Part shown: in pieces, positions 7,057 through 15,606 of the stretch
Position numbering within the stretch: position 1 is the first letter of the stretch
Layout of the letters: every line of letters begins with the position of its first letter
Origin: Glycomyces amatae
GTDB lineage: Bacteria; Actinomycetota; Actinomycetes; Mycobacteriales; Micromonosporaceae
Assembly (NCBI RefSeq): GCF_020991375.1
Contig: NZ_JAJLQZ010000003.1
Location: 1-64,000 of the forward strand
Direction: 5' to 3'
DNA length: 64,000 bases
Notes under the pieces: generated by a model
Told to the model about the DNA's origin: nothing
The model's input: the letters and a program-made list of their open reading frames with translations, nothing else
Databases searched by the model: none
Program-made: the position numbers and the translations under genes

Positions 7057-9498
7057 TCAGGGCCCGGTCCCCTCCAGGGCGGCCGCGACCGGCCCGGCCT
7101 CGGGCACGCCGCACGCCGCGTAGCCCTCGGCGGCCGCGCGCAGGTGGCGGTGCGCGGCGGCCGCGTCGCCGAGGGCGCCGAGGGCGTCGGCGAGGCCGTG
7201 GTGCGCCCGGGCCAGCTCGTAGGCGTCCTCATGGGACTCGGCGAGCGCCGCCGCCCGCTCGTGCTGGGCGAGGGCCGCCTCGGCGTCCCCCGAGGTGGTC
7301 AGCGCCCGGCCCAGGTCGTTGCGGGCCGCGCGTTCCAGCGAGGGGTCGACGAGCTTCACCGCGTACTCGACGGCGCGGTCGAGGTGCTTCGCGGCCTCGG
7401 CGCCCTCGCCCAGGCGCAGCAGGTCCTCGCCGAGCTCGATGAGCGTCGCGGTCACATCGGCCGTGTCGCCCTCGCCGCCGTAGGCCTCCAGGCAGGCGGC
7501 GTGGACGTCGGCGGCCCGCGCCGGGTCGCCGTGCTCGCGCACCAGCACCCCGCGGAACGACTCGATGCGGACGCGGTTGTGCTCGTCGCCGATGTCGAGC
7601 CGCCGCTCCGCCGCGGCGAGCCGGCGCTCGACCTCGTCGAAGCGGCCGAGCCGCAGCAGCGGGACGACCATGTTCGTCCTGATGAGCGCGGCCGCCGCCG
7701 CGTCCCCGACCGCCTCGGCCTGCTCCAGGGCCGCCTCGTGGACGGCCACCGACTCGGCGAACCGCCCGGACCGGCGGTGGAGGACGCCGATGTTGGCGAG
7801 CGTCAGCGCCGCGTCGCCGAACTCGCCCAGTTCCCGCTTGAGCGCGACGGACCGGTCGAGGTGGTCGATCGCCTCGCGGTTCCGGCCCGCGGCCAGCAGC
7901 CGGCGGCCGGTGTCGCCGAGGGTGTAGGCCTCCTTGCGGTCGTCGCCGGTGCGGCGGGCGATGCCGAGGGCGATCCCGTTGACCGTGGCGTGGGGGCCGA
8001 TGTCGGAGTCGTGGACGAAGAACGCGTTGAACGCCGTCGCCAGGTGCCAGGCCTCCTCGTCGAGCCCGGCGGCCTCGGCGGCGACCACGGCGGCCTCGAG
8101 GTTGCCGCGCTCGGTCTGGAACCACGCCAGGGCGTCGGGCTGGCCGGTGAAGCCGGGCAGGCCGAGGTCGTGGGCGGCGGCGCCGTCGGTGAAGCGGCGC
8201 TTGTTCGGGTGCAGCCGCGCCGCCGCCCGGTAGGCGCTGTGCAGGTGGACGGCGACCAGGCGCCGGAACGCCGCGTCCCGCTCGGCCTCGGTCTCCTCCA
8301 CGGCCGCGAGGCGCGCGGCGAAGAGCCGCACCAGGTCGTGCAGCCGGTAGCGGCCCGGGGAGCGGGTCTCGACCAGGTGCACGTCCACCAGGTCCTCGAG
8401 CGTCCTCGACGCGCGTTCGGCGTCCACCCCGGCCAGTGCGGCGGCGGCCTGGACGTCCGCGTCGTCGCCGGGGGCGAGGCCGAGGCGCCGCAGCAGGCGC
8501 CGGTGCGCGTCGTCGAGCTCGCGGTAGGAGGCGCCCAGGGCGGCGGCGACGCCGCGGTGCCCCATGTCGAGCTCGTCCAAGAGCCGGTCCTCGTCGTCGA
8601 GCCGCTCCAGCAGGTCCCGGGCGCGCCACAGCGGGCGGCTGCGCAGCCGCGCCGCGGCCAGCCCCATCGCCAGCGGCAGGCGCCCGCAGCGCTCCGCGAT
8701 CGCGGCGGCCTCCTGCTCGGTGACCCGGCCCTCGGCCGCGGCGCCGAGCATCGCCACCGCCTCGCGCATCGGCGGCGGCTCCAGCGGCACCGAGTGGGCA
8801 CCGGACAGCACGGACAGGTCGCGGCGGCTCGTGGCGAGGACGAGGCCGTCGGGCGTGCCCGGCAGCAGCGCCTCCACCTGGTCGGCGCTCGCGGCGTTGT
8901 CGAAGAGCAGGAGCACGCGCCTGCCCGCCAGGACGCTCCGGTAGGTCGCGGCGAGCTCGTCGAACTCCTCGGGGCGGGCCCGACTGGCCGGGTCGAGGCT
9001 GCGGATCACGCGCGTGAGCACCGACTCCAGGTCCGGGCGCAGCCCGGCGGCGTGCGTGAAGCCGTGGAGGTCCACGAACAGCTGCCCGTCGGGGTACCGG
9101 GGGGCGAGGACGTGGGCGGCGCGCACGATCAGGGAGGTCTTGCCGACGCCGGCCATGCCGTGCACCGCCACGACCTCGGCGCCGTCCTCGACGGCGGCGA
9201 CGAGCGCGTCGAGCAGGGGCTCGCGGCCGGCGAACCCGGCGAGCGAGCGGGGCAGCTCGCGGGGCACCGGCGCGGTCGGTCCGGCCGGTGCCAGGGGGCC
9301 CCGGTCGGCCTCGTCGAGTCCCAGCGCCCGCAGGAGCAGGCGCAGGGTGCGCGGCTGCGGCCGCGTCCGCCCCGCCTCGATGTCCCGGATCGTGCGGATG
9401 CCGATGCCCGCCTTCGCGGCGAGCTCCTCCTGGGTCATCATCGCCCGCGACCGGAGCCGCCGGAGTTCGAGGGAGGCTTCGGGCACTCGGTCAGGCAT
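7057..9498 (-). CDS. STAND regulator A: XRE-type HTH, NB-ARC ATPase, TPR repeats
   Basis: An 813-residue protein. Residues 12-62 form an XRE/Cro-type helix-turn-helix containing TQEELAAKAGIGIRTIRDIE. Residues 90-330 form an NB-ARC/STAND ATPase with Walker A GMAGVGKTS at 114-122, a Walker B-like VLLLFDNA and the GxP block RCGRLPLAMGL. The rest has a winged-helix-like piece (GRYRLHDLVRL) and repeated TPR-like helices, for example GDAALTLANIGVLHRRSGRFAESVAVHEAAL. Such proteins sense an unknown ligand through the repeats and switch by nucleotide exchange. It is a close paralogue of the gene at 11201-13630. ATG 9498 has no ribosome binding site and a TACCAT hexamer six bases before it. Confidence 0.85.
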   Translation of the reverse strand: MPDRVPEASLELRRLRSRAMMTQEELAAKAGIGIRTIRDIEAGRTRPQPRTLRLLLRALGLDEADRGPLAPAGPTAPVPRELPRSLAGFAGREPLLDALVAAVEDGAEVVAVHGMAGVGKTSLIVRAAHVLAPRYPDGQLFVDLHGFTHAAGLRPDLESVLTRVIRSLDPASRARPEEFDELAATYRSVLAGRRVLLLFDNAASADQVEALLPGTPDGLVLATSRRDLSVLSGAHSVPLEPPPMREAVAMLGAAAEGRVTEQEAAAIAERCGRLPLAMGLAAARLRSRPLWRARDLLERLDDEDRLLDELDMGHRGVAAALGASYRELDDAHRRLLRRLGLAPGDDADVQAAAALAGVDAERASRTLEDLVDVHLVETRSPGRYRLHDLVRLFAARLAAVEETEAERDAAFRRLVAVHLHSAYRAAARLHPNKRRFTDGAAAHDLGLPGFTGQPDALAWFQTERGNLEAAVVAAEAAGLDEEAWHLATAFNAFFVHDSDIGPHATVNGIALGIARRTGDDRKEAYTLGDTGRRLLAAGRNREAIDHLDRSVALKRELGEFGDAALTLANIGVLHRRSGRFAESVAVHEAALEQAEAVGDAAAAALIRTNMVVPLLRLGRFDEVERRLAAAERRLDIGDEHNRVRIESFRGVLVREHGDPARAADVHAACLEAYGGEGDTADVTATLIELGEDLLRLGEGAEAAKHLDRAVEYAVKLVDPSLERAARNDLGRALTTSGDAEAALAQHERAAALAESHEDAYELARAHHGLADALGALGDAAAAHRHLRAAAEGYAACGVPEAGPVAAALEGTGP

Positions 9499-9510
9499 GT
9501 CGCAATGGTA
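9499..9510 (-). promoter_or_regulatory. Leaderless -10 element for STAND regulator A
   Basis: CCCTACCAT precedes the start on the minus strand; TACCAT (9510-9505) is six bases from ATG 9498. The same CCCTACCAT block is kept seven bases before the start of the paralogue at 11201. Confidence 0.55.
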
Positions 9511-9525
9511 GGGCAGCGGGGCGAA

Positions 9526-9547
9526 TCGGGATCGTCCCGACGGGACG
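9526..9547. promoter_or_regulatory. Overlapping palindromes, candidate operator of STAND regulator A
   Basis: TCGGGA-TCG-TCCCGA (9526-9540) and CGTCCCG-A-CGGGACG (9533-9547) are two perfect dyads sharing the TCCCGA block. They lie 28-50 bases upstream of the presumed transcription start, over the -35 region, as expected for an autoregulatory XRE operator. Confidence 0.45.
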
Positions 9548-9622
9548 TTCCGCGGCGGTGTCAGGACCGATGGTCACCCGTGCCGCGCCGCCCGCGGTCC
9601 TTCGTCGGCGGGCGGAGCCCGG

Positions 9623-10150
9623 TCACCGGTCGCACCAGCGTTTCGAGTCCGGGAGCGCCAGCAGGACGATGATGGCGATGGACAGGAGGACGCCGGGGCA
9701 GCTGGAGGCCACCGTGGTGACGTCCGGGGCGTACGCGCTCGTCGTCTCGAGGCCGGCACCCGTGTCGGTGGTGGTCGTGACCGGGCCGATGAGCGCGCTG
9801 TTGACGAACCAGACCGCCGCCGTGATCGCCAGGCCGACCGCCTCCACCGCGATCGCCCCGACCCTCGCCTTGGCGCGGCGGCGCCTGATGCCGACGGCGA
9901 GCACGCCGCGCGCGGCGGACCACGCGACCAGGATCACCGAGACCGCCGCGATCACCGCGCCGAGTCCGGGCTCCAGGCCGTCGTCGGTCCAGGCGTCCGC
10001 CAGGTAGCCGAAGACGGGGAAGAGGGCGCCGCCGCAGACGCCGAGGGCGAGCATGATCCACAGGAGCACCACGGCCGTGGTGGTCGCTCCGGGCATCCGC
10101 TCGGGTGCGGGCGGGTACGGCGGCGGGACCGGTGGTCGCGCTTCGGGCAT
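9623..10150 (-). CDS. Small membrane protein with proline-rich N-terminus
   Basis: A 175-residue protein with no family I recognise. A cytosolic N-terminus rich in proline (MPEARPPVPPPYPPAPER) is followed by four hydrophobic segments at about residues 25-50, 63-90, 98-122 and 150-168, with the basic loop RRRRAKAR between the second and third. GGAAGG stands seven bases before ATG 10150. It lies between the two STAND regulators on the same strand as regulator A, 124 bases upstream of that gene. Function is unknown. Confidence 0.6.
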   Translation of the reverse strand: MPEARPPVPPPYPPAPERMPGATTTAVVLLWIMLALGVCGGALFPVFGYLADAWTDDGLEPGLGAVIAAVSVILVAWSAARGVLAVGIRRRRAKARVGAIAVEAVGLAITAAVWFVNSALIGPVTTTTDTGAGLETTSAYAPDVTTVASSCPGVLLSIAIIVLLALPDSKRWCDR

Positions 10151-10212
10151 CGCTGGACCTTCCGTGGGATCGATCGGGGCGCGTCCGCGCCCCTGCCGGG
10201 CGGGGGACGCGC

Positions 10213-10250
10213 ACCGGACCGATCATGCCCGAAGGCGCGACCGGTCCGGT
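10213..10250. repeat. Inverted repeat between the lipoprotein and membrane protein genes
   Basis: ACCGGACC (10213-10220) and GGTCCGGT (10243-10250) are complementary across a 22-base gap, 47 bases past the lipoprotein stop codon. It could be a weak terminator for the lipoprotein or part of the control region of the membrane protein. Confidence 0.3.
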
Positions 10251-10296
10251 ACGGGCGCTCGGCTCTGAGCGCGGAGGGGCCTGCGGGGGGGACAGG

Positions 10297-10914
10297 CTAA
10301 TTCTTTGGCGTGTCGGCCACTTGGACGTCGAATTCGAACTGCTCGCCCTGGATGCTCGTGATGGTGAGGGTCACCTCGTACTCCGAGCCGGTCGCGGCGT
10401 CGATCAGCGTGCAGTAGGTCTGCCGGTCCACGTAGACGGTGAGGTTCAGTTCGCCGCAGTCGATCTCGGGGCGCGAGCCGACCTGGGCCTCCAGGGCGTC
10501 CTCGGCGGCCTCGGCGAGGCGCTCGGCCTCGACCTCGAGGCCGGCGTCGTCGGCGGGCGGCGCCGTGGTCTCGGCCGGGTCGGAGGCGGCGCCGCCGTTG
10601 GGCTCGGAGGCCACCTCGACGTCGGCGTTCCACTCGCCGCCGTCGACGCCGGTGAAGGTCACCGCGGCGTCGAACTCCGAACCCGTGGACGGGTCGGTCA
10701 GCACGCAGTCGACCTCCTCGCCCTCGGTGACGATGATCGAGTCGTCGTCGCCGCAGTCGATCTCGGGGCGCGAGCCGATCTCGCCCTCCAGGGCGTCCTC
10801 GGCCGCCGCCGCGACGTCCTCGCTCGAGACGGTGGGTCCGGCTTCGACGCTGCACGCGGCGAGGCCGACGGCCGCGAGGGCGAGGGGCAGGAGGGCGAGT
10901 GTTCGGATGGGCAC
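10297..10914 (-). CDS. Lipoprotein with two tandem DUF4333 domains
   Basis: A 205-residue secreted lipoprotein. The signal peptide ends in the lipobox GLAAC with the lipidated cysteine at residue 21. Two similar modules follow, each with the pattern A-AEDALE-x-x-x-GSRPEIDCG, then a second cysteine (EVDCVLTD in the first, QTYCTLID in the second) and a terminal beta hairpin. This matches DUF4333, which usually occurs once per protein; each module probably has one disulfide. The linker is acidic and rich in Ala, Pro and Thr. GTG 10914 follows GAAAGG by about seven bases; the longer upstream frame is antisense to regulator B and is rejected. Function is unknown. Confidence 0.75.
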   Translation of the reverse strand: MPIRTLALLPLALAAVGLAACSVEAGPTVSSEDVAAAAEDALEGEIGSRPEIDCGDDDSIIVTEGEEVDCVLTDPSTGSEFDAAVTFTGVDGGEWNADVEVASEPNGGAASDPAETTAPPADDAGLEVEAERLAEAAEDALEAQVGSRPEIDCGELNLTVYVDRQTYCTLIDAATGSEYEVTLTITSIQGEQFEFDVQVADTPKN

Positions 10915-11064
10915 GGTTCGGCCTTTCGTTCGCTGACTGGTTGCCGCCGTCCCGCTGCGGGGCGGCGCTCGATCCGGCGGCGACCGCGCGGCCGGGCGCA
11001 CTGGCCCCGGCGCGCCGTGCGTCCCCGCCGCGACCAGTGTGTCCCGGGCGGGGTCGGGTTTCGA

Positions 11065-11089
11065 GGCGGGCGACAGGCGGGACACCGGC
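11065..11089 (-). repeat. 11-bp iterated element, copy 2
   Basis: Read on the minus strand, GCCGGTGTCCC (11089-11079) is followed directly by GCCTGTCGCCC (11078-11068) and GCC. It lies in the 286-base region between the divergent lipoprotein and STAND regulator B genes. The unit length and core match the elements at 7023 and 13647. Confidence 0.45.
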
Positions 11090-11187
11090 GGGATCGCCGC
11101 CCCTCGGCGGCGGGCGGTCGCGCCGAGAGCACGGGGCCGGGGCGGCGGCCCGCGCCCGTGGCCGGGTGTCCACCTGCCGGTCCGCCC

Positions 11188-11200
11188 TACCATGGGCACC
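11188..11200 (+). promoter_or_regulatory. Leaderless -10 element for STAND regulator B
   Basis: TACCAT at 11188-11193 ends seven bases before ATG 11201 and sits in the block CCCTACCAT shared with the paralogue. There is no ribosome binding site. Confidence 0.5.
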
Positions 11201-13630
11201 ATGCCCGACCGAGCGCCCGACGCCCGCAGCCTCCGCCCGCTGCGGCTGCGGGCGATGCTGACGCAGGAGGAGCTCGCGCTGAAGGCGGGCGTCGGGACGC
11301 GGACCGTCCGCGACATCGAGTCGGGACGGGTCCGGCCGCAGCCGAAGACGCTGCGGCTGATCGTCGAGGCGCTGGGGCTGGGCGAGGAGGACCGGGCGCT
11401 GCTGGCCGGGACGCCCCGCGCCGGGGCGCCGGCGCCCCGCGAGCTGCCCCGCTCGCTCGCCGCGTTCGCCGGGCGGGAGCGGCACCTCGGGGACCTGCTC
11501 GCGGCGGTCGACGCCGGGGCCGCCGTGGTCGCCGTGCACGGCATGGCGGGCGTCGGCAAGACCGCCCTGGCGGTGCGGGCCGCCCACGCCCTCGCGCCCC
11601 GGTACCCCGACGGGCAGCTGTTCGTGGACCTCCAGGGCTTCACCCGCGCCGCGGGGCACCGGCCGAGCCGGGAGTCCGTCCTGGCGCGGGTGCTGCGCGT
11701 CCTCGGCGCGGACGAGCAGGACCTCCCCGCCGGCGCCGGGGAGCTCGCCGCGGCCTACCGCAGCGCCCTCGCGGGCCGCCGCGTCCTCCTGCTGCTCGAC
11801 AACGCCGCGGGCGCCGAGGAGGTGGAGGCGCTGCTGCCGGGGACGGCGGACGTGCTCACGCTGGCGACGAGCAGGCGCGACCTGTCCGCGGTGGCGGACG
11901 CGGTCCCGGTGCCGCTGGGGCCGCCGCCGATGCGCGAGGCCGTCGCGATGTTCGAGGCCGCCGCCGGGGACCGGGTCACGGCGGCCGAGGCGGCCGCGGT
12001 CGCGGAGCGCTGCGGGCGCCTGCCGCTGGCGATGGGCCTGGCGGCGGCGCGGCTGCGCAGCCGCCCGCTGTGGAGCGTCGAGGACCTGCTGCGGCGGTTG
12101 GACGACGAGGAGCGGCTGCTGGACGAGCTCGACATGGGGCACCGCGGCGTCGCCGCCGCCCTGCGCGCCTCCTACCGCGAGCTCGACGCGGACCAGCGGC
12201 GGCTCCTGCGGCGCCTCGGCCTGGTCCCGGGCGAGGACGTGGACGCCCGCGCCGCCGCGGCCCTGTGCGGGACCGGCCCGGAGGAGGCCTCGGCGGCACT
12301 GGAGTCCCTGGTGGACGTGCACCTGGTCGAGACGCACGCGCCGGGGCGGTACCGGCTGCACGACCTGGTGCGGGTCTTCGCGGCCGGGCGCGCGGACGCC
12401 GAGGAGACCGGGGCCGGGCGGGACGCGGCGTTCCGGCGCCTGCTCGGCGGCTACCTGCACTTCGCGTTCCAGGCGGCGGTCCGGGTGCCGTCGCAGTACC
12501 AGCGGATGCTCGCGAAGGAGGCGGCGGCGCACGACCTCGGCCTGCCCGGCTTCGACGGGCAGGCCGAGGCCATAGCGTGGTTCCAGGCCGAGCGCGGCAA
12601 CCTGGCGGCCGCCGTGCACGCGGCGGAGCGCGCCGGGCTGCTCGAGCCTGCCTGGCACCTCGCGAACGCGTTCAGCGCCTTCCGGATGCACGGCCGGGAC
12701 GCCCGGCGGCACCTCGAGGTCAACGGCATGGCCCTGGGGATCGCGCGCCGGCTCGGCGACGAGCGGAAGACCGCGCACAGCCTGGGCGACCGGGGGCGGC
12801 ACCTCATGTTCGCGGGCAGGAACCGGGAGGCCGCGGGCTGCCTCGAAGAGGTCGCCGCGCTCAGGAGGGGCCTCGGCGACGCCGGCGGGGCCGCGCTGGC
12901 GCTGCGGAGCATCGGCATCCTGCACCGGCAGTCGGGGCGGTTCGCCGAGGCGCTCGAGGTCTACCGCTCCGCGTTCGCGCTGGCCGAGTCCGCCTCGGAC
13001 ACCAGGACGATGGTGAACATCGCGGTGAACGCGGTCGACCCGCTGCTGTCGCTGGGCCGCCTGGCGGAGGCCGAGCGCAGCGCCGCGGAGGCGGAGCGGC
13101 ACCTGGGCGCCGACGACGACTACAACCCCGTGCGCATCGAGGTCTGCCGCGGGACCTTCGCCCGCATGCACGGCGACCCGGCCGCGGCCCTGGCGGTGCA
13201 CACCGCGTGCCTGGAGCGCTGCCGCCGGGCGGGGCTGCTGGGCGGTTTCACGCCGACGCTCATCGAGCTGGGCGAGGACCTGCTGGCCCTGGGCCGGACC
13301 GGCGAAGCGGTGGCCCGCCTGGGCCAGGCCGTGGAGCAGGCGGAGGAGATGGCGTACCTGTCGTTCGAGCGCACCGCCCGGAACGCGCTCGGGCGCGCGC
13401 TCGCCGCCTCCGGCGACCTGGCGGGGGCGGTCGACCAGCACGAGCGCGTGCTGCGGCTGGCCGAGTCCCAAGAGGACGCCTACCAGCTCGCGGAGGCCCA
13501 CCACGGGCTCGCCGAGGCCCGCCGGGCCGAGGGCGACGCCGCGGCCGCGCAACGGCACCTGCGCAGCGCCGCAGCGGGTTACGAGCGGTGCGGCGTGCCC
13601 GGGTCCGGGCTGCTCCCCCGCGTGCGGTGA
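11201..13630 (+). CDS. STAND regulator B: XRE-type HTH, NB-ARC ATPase, TPR repeats
   Basis: An 809-residue paralogue of the protein encoded at 7057-9498, aligned over its whole length. Shared blocks include TQEELALKAG in the HTH, VVAVHGMAGVGKT at the P-loop, LAPRYPDGQLFVDL, DELDMGHRGVAAAL and RCGRLPLAMGLAAARLRSR. The C-terminal half has TPR-like helices but has diverged more, for example the segment VPSQYQRMLAKEAAAHD replaces a different region in A, which suggests another ligand. ATG 11201 is chosen because MPDRAPD aligns with the start MPDRVPE of paralogue A; the longer frame upstream would overlap the promoter. A and B point away from each other. Confidence 0.85.
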   Translation: MPDRAPDARSLRPLRLRAMLTQEELALKAGVGTRTVRDIESGRVRPQPKTLRLIVEALGLGEEDRALLAGTPRAGAPAPRELPRSLAAFAGRERHLGDLLAAVDAGAAVVAVHGMAGVGKTALAVRAAHALAPRYPDGQLFVDLQGFTRAAGHRPSRESVLARVLRVLGADEQDLPAGAGELAAAYRSALAGRRVLLLLDNAAGAEEVEALLPGTADVLTLATSRRDLSAVADAVPVPLGPPPMREAVAMFEAAAGDRVTAAEAAAVAERCGRLPLAMGLAAARLRSRPLWSVEDLLRRLDDEERLLDELDMGHRGVAAALRASYRELDADQRRLLRRLGLVPGEDVDARAAAALCGTGPEEASAALESLVDVHLVETHAPGRYRLHDLVRVFAAGRADAEETGAGRDAAFRRLLGGYLHFAFQAAVRVPSQYQRMLAKEAAAHDLGLPGFDGQAEAIAWFQAERGNLAAAVHAAERAGLLEPAWHLANAFSAFRMHGRDARRHLEVNGMALGIARRLGDERKTAHSLGDRGRHLMFAGRNREAAGCLEEVAALRRGLGDAGGAALALRSIGILHRQSGRFAEALEVYRSAFALAESASDTRTMVNIAVNAVDPLLSLGRLAEAERSAAEAERHLGADDDYNPVRIEVCRGTFARMHGDPAAALAVHTACLERCRRAGLLGGFTPTLIELGEDLLALGRTGEAVARLGQAVEQAEEMAYLSFERTARNALGRALAASGDLAGAVDQHERVLRLAESQEDAYQLAEAHHGLAEARRAEGDAAAAQRHLRSAAAGYERCGVPGSGLLPRVR

Positions 13631-13937
13631 CGGCCCGGACCCGGCTGCCGGTTTTCTGCCGGTGTCCCGCCGCACGCCTCCGGCTCGCCGGGCCGGCGGC
13701 GTCGCGGACTGCGGGCCAGGGTCGCGCGGACCGACCGGGAGGCGCCTCGGCCGCCCCGTCCACCTGCCCGGACACGCGAACCGCAGGCCCCCGCCGCGCA
13801 GGCGGGACGGCCGCGCACCGGCCCGCGGGGCCGGCTTCGGCGCCCTTTCGCCGCCCGGTCCCGGTCGACCCGGCTGACTACGCTGGAGGGCGCCCTTCGG
13901 CGGCCCCCGGACACCCTCTTCTCGGCTTGGAGCGGAC
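13631..13937. other. Intergenic region between STAND regulator B and the AAA ATPase gene
   Basis: No gene is seen. The 5' part holds the third 11-bp element (13647-13671). TACGCT at 13879-13884 is a plausible -10 for the ATPase gene, giving a leader of about 47 bases with a GGAG site before ATG 13938. The middle is G+C-rich without a clear terminator. Confidence 0.45.
13647..13671 (+). repeat. 11-bp iterated element, copy 3
   Basis: GCCGGTTTTCT and GCCGGTGTCCC stand head to tail, followed by GCC. Including the preceding T, 23 of 26 positions match the element at 7022-7047. It begins 16 bases after the stop of STAND regulator B. Confidence 0.5.
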
Positions 13938-15605
13938 ATGCCCTTCTCTGGCGCAACGGAAACCTGGGCGCGCGGAGTCGAACTCCTCCACGACGGCGAC
14001 CGCGTGCGCGCGTCGGACTGCTTCGAGTTCGTCCTCGACTACGACCCCCGCGCCGCGGACGCCTGGCTCGGCCTCCACGCCTGCGGCGAGCGAAAGGAGG
14101 AGGCGCTGCTCCGCATGCTCGAGCACCGGGACCGCCTGGGCGACCTGCGGGGCGACACGGGGCTCGCGCTCGAGTCGTCGTACGCCATCGGGATGTTCGT
14201 CGACTACCGGCTCACCGGCCCCTACGAGATCTGGCTGGCCTACGTGGCGGGGCTGCTGGACGCCGACGAGACCGACCTCGCCTGGGAGCAGCTCACCCTC
14301 GTGCGCGAGGGCGACCTGGAGGACAAGGCCAGGTTCCTGCGGACCCGCTGCCGCTTCGAGCAGGACGACTGGAAGGAGGTGCTCAAGGCGGCGCACGGCA
14401 TCGAGGACCCGCGGCTGCGCGACGAGGCCCAGTTCTACGTCGCCGCGTCCCTGGTGCACCTCGAGACCCCTTACGAGGCCTTGAACACCCTCCAGGACCT
14501 GCCGGGCGGGCTGCGCGACCCCCTGTACGAGGCCCACCTCGCCTTCGTGCGGGGCGCGGCGATGGAGTCGCTCGGGGAGGCCGAGGAGGCGGCGCAGGCG
14601 TTCCAGCGCGCCTACCGGCTCGCCCCCGACATCGAGGTGTTCGCCGAGCGCGTCCGGACCGTCCGCCCCGCCAAGGCGGTGGAGCTGGACTTCGACCCGG
14701 ACCCGTCGAAGGCGGCCGCCGAGGTCGAGCGGGACCGCGCCGACCGCGCGACGCTGCTCGAGGAGGCCGGGCGGCGGCTCGACGCCATGATCGGGCTCCA
14801 GCCGGTCAAGGAGCGGATCCAGGCCCTGAAGGCGCAGTTCAGGATGGCGGCGCTGCGGGCCGAGCGCGGGCTGCCGGCCTCGAACCGGCCGCACCACTTC
14901 GTGTTCACCGGACCGCCCGGCACCGGGAAGACCACGGTCGCCCGCATCACGGGCGAGATCCTCGCGGGCCTGGGCCTGCTCGAGCACGGACGGGTCGTGG
15001 AGGTCCAGCGCGGCGACCTGGTGGGCGGCTACCTGGGGCACACCGCGATGAAGACCCGCGCGAAGATCGACGAGGCGACCGGCGGCGTCCTGTTCGTCGA
15101 CGAGGCGTACTCGCTGGCCGGGCAGGGGTACGAGGGCGACAGGGACGCGTTCGGCGAGGAGGCGATGCAGGAGATCCTGACGGCGGCCGAGAACCGGCGC
15201 GACCGGCTCGTCATCGTCCTGGCCGGGTACACCGAGGAGATCCGCGAGCTGCTGTCCACCAACCCCGGCCTGCGGTCGCGGTTCTCCACGGTGATCGAGT
15301 TCCCGTCGTACTCGACCGAGGAGCTCGCCGGCATCGCCGTCTCGATCCTCGCGGGGGCGGGCGAGACGCTCACGGCCGAGGCCGAGCACGCCCTGCGGGT
15401 GAGCTTCTCGATCGCGATCGGCATGGGGAGGATCGACGCGCTCGGGAACGGCCGGTTCGCCCGCGAGCTCTGCCGGAAGGCCGCGGCGCAGCGGGACCTG
15501 CGCCTGCTGGTCGGGTACGGCGACGACGGGACCCCGACCTCCGCCGAGATGACCACGATCGAGGCCGTCGACGTCACGACCGCCTACGCCGAGTTCGGCG
15601 TCTGA
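13938..15605 (+). CDS. EccA/CbbX-like AAA+ ATPase with helical N-terminal domain
   Basis: A 555-residue cytosolic protein. The N-terminal 270 residues are TPR-like helices; the C-terminal part is an AAA+ ATPase of the CbxX/CfqX family with Walker A GPPGTGKTT near residue 327, Walker B GVLFVDEAYSL near 385, a sensor-1 region VIVLAGY and the arginine-containing end NPGLRSRF. Length and domain order match EccA of type VII (ESX) secretion, about 570 residues. No ESX membrane component, WXG100 protein or mycosin is within the window, so a role in type VII secretion is only a family inference. It converges on the methyltransferase gene with almost no gap. Confidence 0.8.
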   Translation: MPFSGATETWARGVELLHDGDRVRASDCFEFVLDYDPRAADAWLGLHACGERKEEALLRMLEHRDRLGDLRGDTGLALESSYAIGMFVDYRLTGPYEIWLAYVAGLLDADETDLAWEQLTLVREGDLEDKARFLRTRCRFEQDDWKEVLKAAHGIEDPRLRDEAQFYVAASLVHLETPYEALNTLQDLPGGLRDPLYEAHLAFVRGAAMESLGEAEEAAQAFQRAYRLAPDIEVFAERVRTVRPAKAVELDFDPDPSKAAAEVERDRADRATLLEEAGRRLDAMIGLQPVKERIQALKAQFRMAALRAERGLPASNRPHHFVFTGPPGTGKTTVARITGEILAGLGLLEHGRVVEVQRGDLVGGYLGHTAMKTRAKIDEATGGVLFVDEAYSLAGQGYEGDRDAFGEEAMQEILTAAENRRDRLVIVLAGYTEEIRELLSTNPGLRSRFSTVIEFPSYSTEELAGIAVSILAGAGETLTAEAEHALRVSFSIAIGMGRIDALGNGRFARELCRKAAAQRDLRLLVGYGDDGTPTSAEMTTIEAVDVTTAYAEFGV

Positions 15606-15606
15606 C

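Noticed and set aside
10105-14484. Plus-strand frame of 1459 residues and minus-strand frame of 1238 residues over the STAND B region
   Set aside because: Both are stop-free only because of the very high G+C content; recognisable domains occur only in the frame 11201-13630.
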